Of a stretch of 64,000 nucleotides of DNA, positions 57,720 through 64,000 are shown piece after piece. The DNA lies in contig CM045758.1 of the NCBI GenBank assembly GCA_025200525.1, positions 191,864,463 to 191,928,462 on the forward strand, given 5' to 3'. The stretch is from Camellia lanceoleosa. Lineage: Eukaryota; Streptophyta; Magnoliopsida; Ericales; Theaceae. Positions within the stretch are counted from its first letter, which is position 1. Every line of letters starts with the position of its first letter. A program made the position numbers and the translations under genes. The notes below the pieces were generated by a model. That model saw only the letters and a program-made list of their open reading frames with translations. It was not told where the DNA came from and did not search any database.

Positions 57720-59572
57720 CAAAAGTTCTTCCTCCTCTAAGCCTCCTAAACTATGTCCTTAGAAGTGGCATATCACCTGTACCTGAAAATGGTGTCCCAT
57801 ATAGGGTAAGCCAATGCCCAGTAGAGATATACTAAACCAATTATGAGAAACGACTAAAATATTAGCATTCGATAAATGATCAACACTTTGAAACCAACTT
57901 ACAACCCAATACAGTTCCAAGACAATTAGGTACATGTTTTAGTACACTATCATTTACTTAACCAATTCAATTCATAAACATGGCTCAGAACCTGGCCAAA
58001 CAATTAGATGAGATAGCAACTCATATAACAACACTTCCAATAACCACAATTCAACGAGACTACGGCTCATATAAAAACACTTCAATACTTCAATTAATAC
58101 ACATGTTTGCTGTATTAATGGAGTCCATCCCCTATCTCCTCCTAAACAGGTTTGAGAGTCCATCCTCTATCTCCTCTCAAACCACGGAGTACATCCTCTA
58201 TCTCTTCCAAAACAATAGACATATACAATGTATTTAAACACTTATCATATACAATGATTAATCAATACACATATTCGATGTATTATTCCAACCGTCATAT
58301 TCAATGACATATTCCAGATGATTAATTTCAGTTTTCCCTAATCAACATACAATGTCTACAACAATCAAAACTATCTTCCACCGATAGCCCAAAGTAGTTA
58401 TTTCTAAACATATAATAAATGCATCAAACAGATATAATATCAACATTCTCATAGGTAAGTGATTAATTAATCAAACTACGCCATTCAATCTCATAATTCC
58501 CCAATTTCACGAATTTCAACTAAATTTCATATTTCCACAAATTAATTTTTCAACACAATTAGGACATTTTCCCCCTTTTTTCAAATATTGATCCTAAGAC
58601 CAAAATCCACCAATTTGACTCACAAACTCAAATTCTCAAAGTCTTATATGCACATGTAGCTTCAAAACACAAAACCCCTCTTTATATAATTACAAATCAA
58701 ACCCTAACATTTCTCAAAATTACCAAACAACACTATTTAATCAAAATGACTAAAACTCATAAGATGGAGTACGATATCCCTACCTTAATTTTCGGAGCTC
58801 AAAGGAGGAGAGAGGTGAAACTCAAAGTGCTCCAAATCCACAATTTTTCAGATTAAAGTGAAGCCCACACGACCCTCTATCTTTTTTACAAAGAGATTAG
58901 GGTAGAAACACTCTAGAAGTAGATGAAACCCTAGAGATAAGGTGTGTGTAGAGAGAGGGGGAGCCAGATCTAGGGTTTGAGATGTAAAGTGTAACAAAAA
59001 GTGATGAAGGAGACTGCTACTGTCAACTGATATACTCGAGGCTCGCTCGAGCGAAAGAGTGGTCGCTCGAGTGACCAGACACAAAAAAATCTCGCTCGAG
59101 CGTAGAAAGCCTCGCTCAAGCCAACAATTCGAAGCTTCAGGTTTGCAACCTAGGAGCAGGCTCGAGTGAAGAAACTCAAAACATAGTCCTCGCTGGCTCG
59201 AGCGAAGGAAAGCTTGCTCGAGCCAAGAAACACAACCTTCAAGTCTAGAACCAGACGCAAATGCACGCTCGAGCGCAAGACTCCTCGCTCGAGCCACCAG
59301 TCACACCACTCAACTCTCGCTCGAGCGAAGGAATCTTGGCTCGAGCGAAGGAATTAAAACAAAGAACTCGCTCGAGTGAAGACACCAAAATCTGGGCAGT
59401 AACCATTTGTTCCCAAGCACAACCAACCTGTTACAAAACCTGCCCAACACATCCTAAAACTCAAATATAAGGAATTAAAGGACGAAAAAAAAGAACATAC
59501 AACAATAGACATCCACGGAACTTAGTCCGGAATACAACAACCAAAAGAGAGAAAACCGAAATCGCTATAATC
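57720..59572 (-). repeat. 3' LTR of the minus-strand Tekay-like element
   Basis: It starts on the minus strand attatagcgatttcgg next to the polypurine tract. The stretch near 57755-57815 corresponds to 11520-11590 in the other copy. It contains repeated catatacaatg-type words and the CTCGAG array. Confidence 0.75.
59033..59375 (-). repeat. CTCGAG array in minus-strand LTR
   Basis: Twelve CTCGAG hexamers plus one ctcaag in about 340 bp, mostly as cgctcgagcg or ggctcgagcg with 10-45 bp spacers. Confidence 0.9.
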
Positions 59573-59942
59573 TCCCTCCCTTAAAGAATTTCGTCCCTGA
59601 AATTAGATACAAGTTTCAAAAACATTATTTTTTTTTCAACTCTCAACAACAATACAATTCAATATTTAACATCTTGACCCATTACCGGTCATCTCATCTA
59701 TATTCAAGAGGTAAATTACAACGTATGTTACAACATGCATTCCTTCGAAATCCAACAAGTCTCAATATACATGCCTCACAATTCTATAATATATTCAATG
59801 TTAATGATATAATTGCATTTCTACAACACATTCAACATGTACGATGTTAAATTAAACTTCCATTTTCAAGGCATATTCAACCATTACAACATTTCGATAA
59901 ACCAAAACATATACAATGTTTTACAACTTAAGACATATTCAA

Positions 59943-60155
59943 CCTCCGTTTCGGAAGTGGGTTGGCTTTTTGGCTTTTTTGGCTATTTTAGCCTGGGCTA
60001 AAAAGCTTGGTTTGGGAAGGGTTTTTTGGCTTTTTTGACTTTTTTTGTGAGAGAAGAGTGTAATGATTACGGGTTGGATGTGATGTTTTGTTTTTTGTGG
60101 CTAAAATAGCCTATTTTGTTTTTTGTGGCTAAAATAGCCAAAAAAGCCCTCTTAA
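59943..60155. mobile_element. MITE inserted in the 3' UTR of the Tekay-like element
   Basis: A ggcttttttggctattttagcc-rich unit with ends cctccgtttcgg... and a matching internal word gcttggtttggga, unlike the surrounding element sequence. Similar words occur at 2070-2310 inside the solo LTR. Boundaries approximate. Confidence 0.5.
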
Positions 60156-60204
60156 AGTTTATCAATACAACAAAATTTCCAATACATGGTTAAACATTAA
60201 CAAA

Positions 60205-61526
60205 CAAGTCCGGATATTTCTCGCGGACATCCAACTCACGTTCCCAAGTGACTTCCTCAACCCCGTGATGTTTTCACAAAACTTTTACCAAGGGTATCGT
60301 CTTGCCTCGCAAGACTTGAGCCTATCCAAGACCCGAACTAGTATCTCCTCATACGAGGTATCCTCATCTACCTCTAAGTCGGTCCAATCCAATACATGCG
60401 ATGGATCCGGCTCGTATTTCCGAAGCATACTAACATGAAACACGTCATGCACTCTGGACAACTGCGGCGACAAAGCTAAACAGTAGGCAATCTCGCTAAT
60501 TCTCTCAAGGATCTCGAAAGGGCCAATAAATTGAGGGGACAACTTCTCACTCTTACCAAACTTAATCAAATCCCGCCTAGGTGATATCTTCAAAAAGACA
60601 TGATCGCCCACCTTAAACGCCAAAGGCCTCCTCCTACGGTCGACATAACTCTTTTGACAACTTTGGGCTATAACAAGCCTCTTACGGATAAGCTCAATTT
60701 TCTTCGTCGTCTCCCGAACCAACTTCGGGCCCAACAAAGGTGCATCACCCACTTCGGCCCAACAAACTGGAGACCTACACAGTCGGCCATATAAGGCCTC
60801 TAATGGTGCCATACCAATACTCGATTGGAAACTATTGTTGTAGGTAAACTCCACTAAGGGCAAGTGTCTCTCCCACAACTCACTAAAGTCAAGGACACAA
60901 CCTCGAAACATATCCTCAAGGATTTGAATAGTACGCTCGAACTGCCCGTCAGTCTGAGGATGATAAGCCGTGCTAAAGGTCAATTTAGTGCCCAAGGCAC
61001 TCTACAAACTCTGCCACAACCTAGCAGTAAAACGTGGATCTCTATCTAAGACGATCGACACTGGGACCCCGTGCAACCTCATTATGTCCCGAATATACAA
61101 GTCAGCAAGATGATCAACCGAATCTCTCACGCGCATAGAAATAAAGTGCGCCGACTTAGTCAACCGATCAACTACCACCCAAATAGCATCACTACTCCGT
61201 TGAGTCCTCGAAAGACCTATAACAAAGTCCATAGTGACATGCTCCCACTTCTACTCGGCTATAGGCAAGGGTTGCAACAAACCCGCTGGCCTCTGATGCT
61301 CGACCTTTACTTGCTGACAAGTAAGGCACTTAGATACAAAAACTGCCACATCTTTCTTCATACCCCGCCACCAAAACTGACGACCCAAATTACGATACAT
61401 CTTAGTGCCTCCCGGATGCACCGCAAGGTGTGAATGGTGAAACTCTTGGAGTACCTCCTCTCGGCAAGACTCCGACACAAACAAACGGTCTCGGTATCTC
61501 ACACTTAGGTCAGGATACACAGTCAA
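60205..61526 (-). pseudogene. Integrase and chromodomain of the minus-strand element
   Basis: Three broken frames in order. 61526-61251 has the HHCC zinc-binding domain (HHSHLAVHPGG, CLTCQQVK). 61232-61002 has the start of the catalytic core (MDFVIGLSRTQ, VDRLTKSAHF, LDRDPRFT). 60995-60285 has the core end with the catalytic Glu region ([13 protein letters not shown]), the C-terminal domain ([12 protein letters not shown]) and [15 protein letters not shown] further frameshift near 60280 separates the chromodomain tail (KHHGVEEVTWE, EKYPDLF), ending about 60205. Chromodomain integrases bias insertion toward modified histones. Not functional as it stands. Confidence 0.88.
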
Positions 61527-61682
61527 ACCCTTCTCAACCTTCCTACTAGAGATCTTCTCCCGAAGGAATTCTACCTTAAGATCACCTCTCTATGCCTCTA
61601 ACACTCGATTCACAAGTGTAGGCTGCGTAACTACTGAAAACAAAGCCGCAGACTCAACAGATTTGCCCAGAAGCAAATCAAA

Positions 61683-62150
61683 CTAACCAAGTGCACCCAA
61701 CATCTCCCATTCCCGGATGGCTATACAAGCTACATCACTAATGGATTTCCTGCTAAGGGCATCGGCCACAACATTGGCCTTCCCTAGATGATAATGCAAC
61801 TCGAAGTCGTAATCCTCAATAAATTTCATCCACCTCCGTTGCCTCAAGTTCAAGTCTTTTTGTGTAAACAGATACTTCAGACTCTTCTGATCCAAGAACA
61901 CCTCGAACCTTTCACCATACAAGCAATGCCTCCAAATTTTCAAGGCAAAAATCACAGCTGCTAACTCTAGGTCATGTGTAGGGTAATTCCTCTCGTGTAT
62001 TTTCAACTGCCGCAAGCCATAGGCTACCACTTTCCCCTCTTGCATTAACACACAATCCAAACCCTCTCGTGAAACATCACAATAAACCGCATAACCCAAG
62101 CCTCCCTCCGGAATAATCAAAACCGGAGTGGTGGTAAGTCTGACTTTCAA
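61683..62150 (-). pseudogene. RNase H of the minus-strand element
   Basis: [51 protein letters not shown] and ADALSRK are the standard Ty3/gypsy RNase H landmarks. Separated from RT by a stop at 62160 and from the integrase by stops between 61527 and 61682. Confidence 0.88.
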
Positions 62151-62159
62151 CTCTTGAAA

Positions 62160-63609
62160 CTACTTTTCACAAGTCTTACTCCACGCAAACTTAACCCCTT
62201 TCCACGTCAATCTAGTCAATGGTGAAGCTAGCTTGGAGAAATCTTTCACAAACCGGCGGTAATACCCAATTAATCCCAGAAAACTGTGGATCTCAAAAAC
62301 ACTCTTAGGCTGTGCCCAATCCTGCACTGCCTCTATCTTGGATGTATCAATAGACACCCCTTCCCTAGAGACCACATAGCCTAAGAATTTCACCTCTCTT
62401 AGCCAGAACTCACACTTTCCAAACTTAGCATACAACTTATGGGCTCTAAGTAACTCAAGGACCACTCTCAAGTGTTTCCCGTGCTCCTTCTCAGAAGGTG
62501 AATAAATCAGGATGTCGTCCACGAACACGACTACAAAACGATCTAAGAATTCTCGGAATATCTGGTTTATCAAATTCATAAACACTGCTAGTGCATTGGT
62601 GAGCCCAAATGGCATCACCAAAAACTCATAGTGGCCATACCGCTTACGGAATGTCGTCTTTAGGATATTTTCTTCTCTGACCCTCAACTGATAGTAACCC
62701 GATCTCAAGTCTATCTTAGAGAAACAATGAAACCCTTTCAACTGGTCAAACAAATCATCAATACGAGGCATAGGGTACTTGTTCTTAACCGTAGCCCGAT
62801 TCAATTTCCGGTAATCGATACAAAGTCTCAAAGCCTCTTCTTTTTTTTTAAAAAAGAGGGCTGGTGCTCCCCACGGCGAAGTACTAGGGCAAATGAAGCC
62901 CTTATCTAGCAATTCCTGGAGTTGAATCTTCAACTCACTCAACTCGGCTGGGGCAAAACGGTAAGATGCCATGGAAATCAGCGCTGTACCAGGCACTAAA
63001 TCAATAGAAAACTCCACCTCTTGATGGGGTGACAAGTTAACAAGATCCTCGGGAAAGACGTTCGAGTACTCACAAATCACTCTCAGCAATACAGTCTGGG
63101 TCTCATCACACTCACTACTTATACAGCTAGCGAGAAGACAACTAAGCTCACTCCGCCCACGCAGATCATACACTGGTGGCAAAACACTACCAACCCAATC
63201 TCCCAAGAAATGGAAACAATCCCCGCTCAAAGTACAAACAGTGACCCTCTGGTGGTAACAATCAATAGCAGCCCGGTATGACGATAACCAGTCCATACCC
63301 AAAATCACATCGAAACCCGACATAGCCATAACTACAAATGAAAATGGAAGTCGGCGGTCGGCGACCTCTATATCACAACCCCAACACCCTTGTTTCAAAA
63401 CCAACTCTCCCCCCAACAGGTGATACAACACAAATAGGAGATGCTAACTGCGCCAAATCAAACCCCAAAACAAATGCAAATGCAGCAGATATAAAGAAAT
63501 GGGATGCACCCGTATCAATCAACACATTAGCAACCGAGTTACAAAACAAAAAGGTACCTCTCACAACAGATGGAGCCAGTACAAGATCTTGCGCGGTAAT
63601 AACATACAC
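62160..63609 (-). pseudogene. Protease and reverse transcriptase of the minus-strand element
   Basis: The frame 63609-63373 carries the retropepsin motif LIDTGASHFF. A frameshift leads to 63431-62160, with DVILGMDWL (protease end), the RT motifs [47 protein letters not shown] and the catalytic FVDDILIYS, then [10 protein letters not shown] and the connection domain. RT length is normal for chromoviruses. Confidence 0.9.
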
Positions 63610-63670
63610 ACACCTAGAAGGTCTCTGATCTACCTGCTTACCCCTCGGAGCATAAGACTGCTGTACAGAC

Positions 63671-64000
63671 TAGGGGTGCAACTCGGGCGGGTTCGATCGG
63701 GTTGGGAGGTTGTCCAAGCCCAACCCAAGTTGTGCTGAGATCTGCCCAGGCCCACCCAAGCCCGAATTGTAACCCGAGTTTGCCTGCCCAAGCCCAACCC
63801 GAGTTAAACCCGAATTGCCTGAATTGTCCGAATTATTATTATTTTTTTTTGCAGCTACATTATTAAATTATTAAAATTTGACTATATTTACATTTTTTTG
63901 ATATATAGAAAATCATTAATACCATCAAAACAAATAATTTATATAATGTAAGAGAGATGCCGCTATAATAGTCTTTACAATTTATGAGTAAAAATATAAA
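63671..64000. mobile_element. Repeat interrupting the Tekay-like element (leaves the window)
   Basis: Sequence changes abruptly at ctaggggtgcaactcgggcg into gcccaacccga/gggttcg-rich repeats and then AT-rich DNA, with no retroelement similarity. The taggggtgcaa start is common at plant non-autonomous DNA transposons. The other end is outside the window. Confidence 0.5.

Larger units (their letters stand above)
57720..63670 (-). mobile_element. Tekay-like Ty3/gypsy element, minus strand (partial)
   Basis: Read on the minus strand: protease, RT, RNase H, integrase with chromodomain, polypurine tract (aagggaggga at about 59573-59583) and 3' LTR. The gag side is interrupted near 63670 by an unrelated repeat, and the 5' LTR is outside the window. 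The LTR end near 57720 abuts the GGT array and appears truncated. Same family as the fragment at 8541-11848. Confidence 0.88.

Noticed and set aside
57980..58237. 85-codon plus-strand frame in the Tekay-like LTR
   Set aside because: It lies within the minus-strand LTR with repeated catatacaatg words and has no protein features.
59033..59375. CRISPR-like array of regularly repeated palindromes
   Set aside because: The genome is a plant nuclear one, the repeat core is only 6-10 bp, spacing is irregular, and the array lies in an LTR.

Overview
The window is nuclear DNA of a flowering plant, most likely a woody rosid eudicot. The evidence is an intron-free CrRLK1L receptor kinase, PIP-type secreted peptide genes, Tat and Tekay-like Ty3/gypsy elements, and many MITEs in AT-rich intergenic DNA. 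Genus cannot be assigned from sequence alone. Real host genes are few: a receptor-kinase gene cut by the left window edge (1-1446, +), a complete paralogue (14531-17059, +), and two small secreted-peptide precursors of the PIP type (31607-31909, -; 47994-48254, +). Almost everything else is mobile or repetitive.

Layout. 1-3.4 kb: 3' half of kinase copy 1 and its 3' flank, split by a 1.3-kb solo LTR. 3.4-6.4 kb: AT-rich DNA with foldback MITEs. 6.4-13.8 kb: a decayed LTR element with ~0.5-kb LTRs and no recognisable pol of its own, enclosing a 5'-truncated Tekay-like chromovirus (integrase end, chromodomain, 3' LTR). 14.3-18 kb: complete kinase copy 2 with a 39-bp W-box tandem repeat upstream and the same 3' flank as copy 1. 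19.1-30.8 kb: a structurally complete Tat-type Ty3/gypsy element with two 755-bp LTRs and TSD aatat. Its gag-pol is broken. It also carries a hairpin-rich 63-bp tandem array and, downstream of pol on the opposite strand, a broken gene that appears to be spliced. 31.6-32 kb: PIP-like gene 1. 32-40.9 kb: intergenic DNA with several MITEs and a mini-CACTA. 41.0-42.7 kb: a Pack-MULE with a perfect 9-bp TSD carrying a phosphate-transporter fragment and an NLR leucine-rich-repeat fragment. 42.8-47.2 kb: Harbinger-like elements, one hit by a second MITE that was itself hit by a hAT-like element. 48 kb: PIP-like gene 2. 50.4-53.5 kb: minisatellites and another copy of the large MITE family. 54.2-57.7 kb: a GGT-rich array split by a 2.6-kb solo LTR. 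57.7-63.7 kb: a minus-strand Tekay-like element (3' LTR, integrase, RNase H, RT, protease), interrupted near 63.67 kb by another repeat that leaves the window.

Functional reading. The kinases are plasma-membrane receptors with malectin-like ectodomains, and the PIP-type peptides are apoplastic signals. Both are cell-surface signalling genes, but nothing here shows they act together. Observations most worth following: the chimeric Pack-MULE; the antisense intron-containing gene facing pol across a hairpin array in the Tat element; and dense palindromic CTCGAG arrays in the LTRs of both Tekay-like copies. Identities, motif positions and repeat boundaries were read by eye, without alignment or database search.
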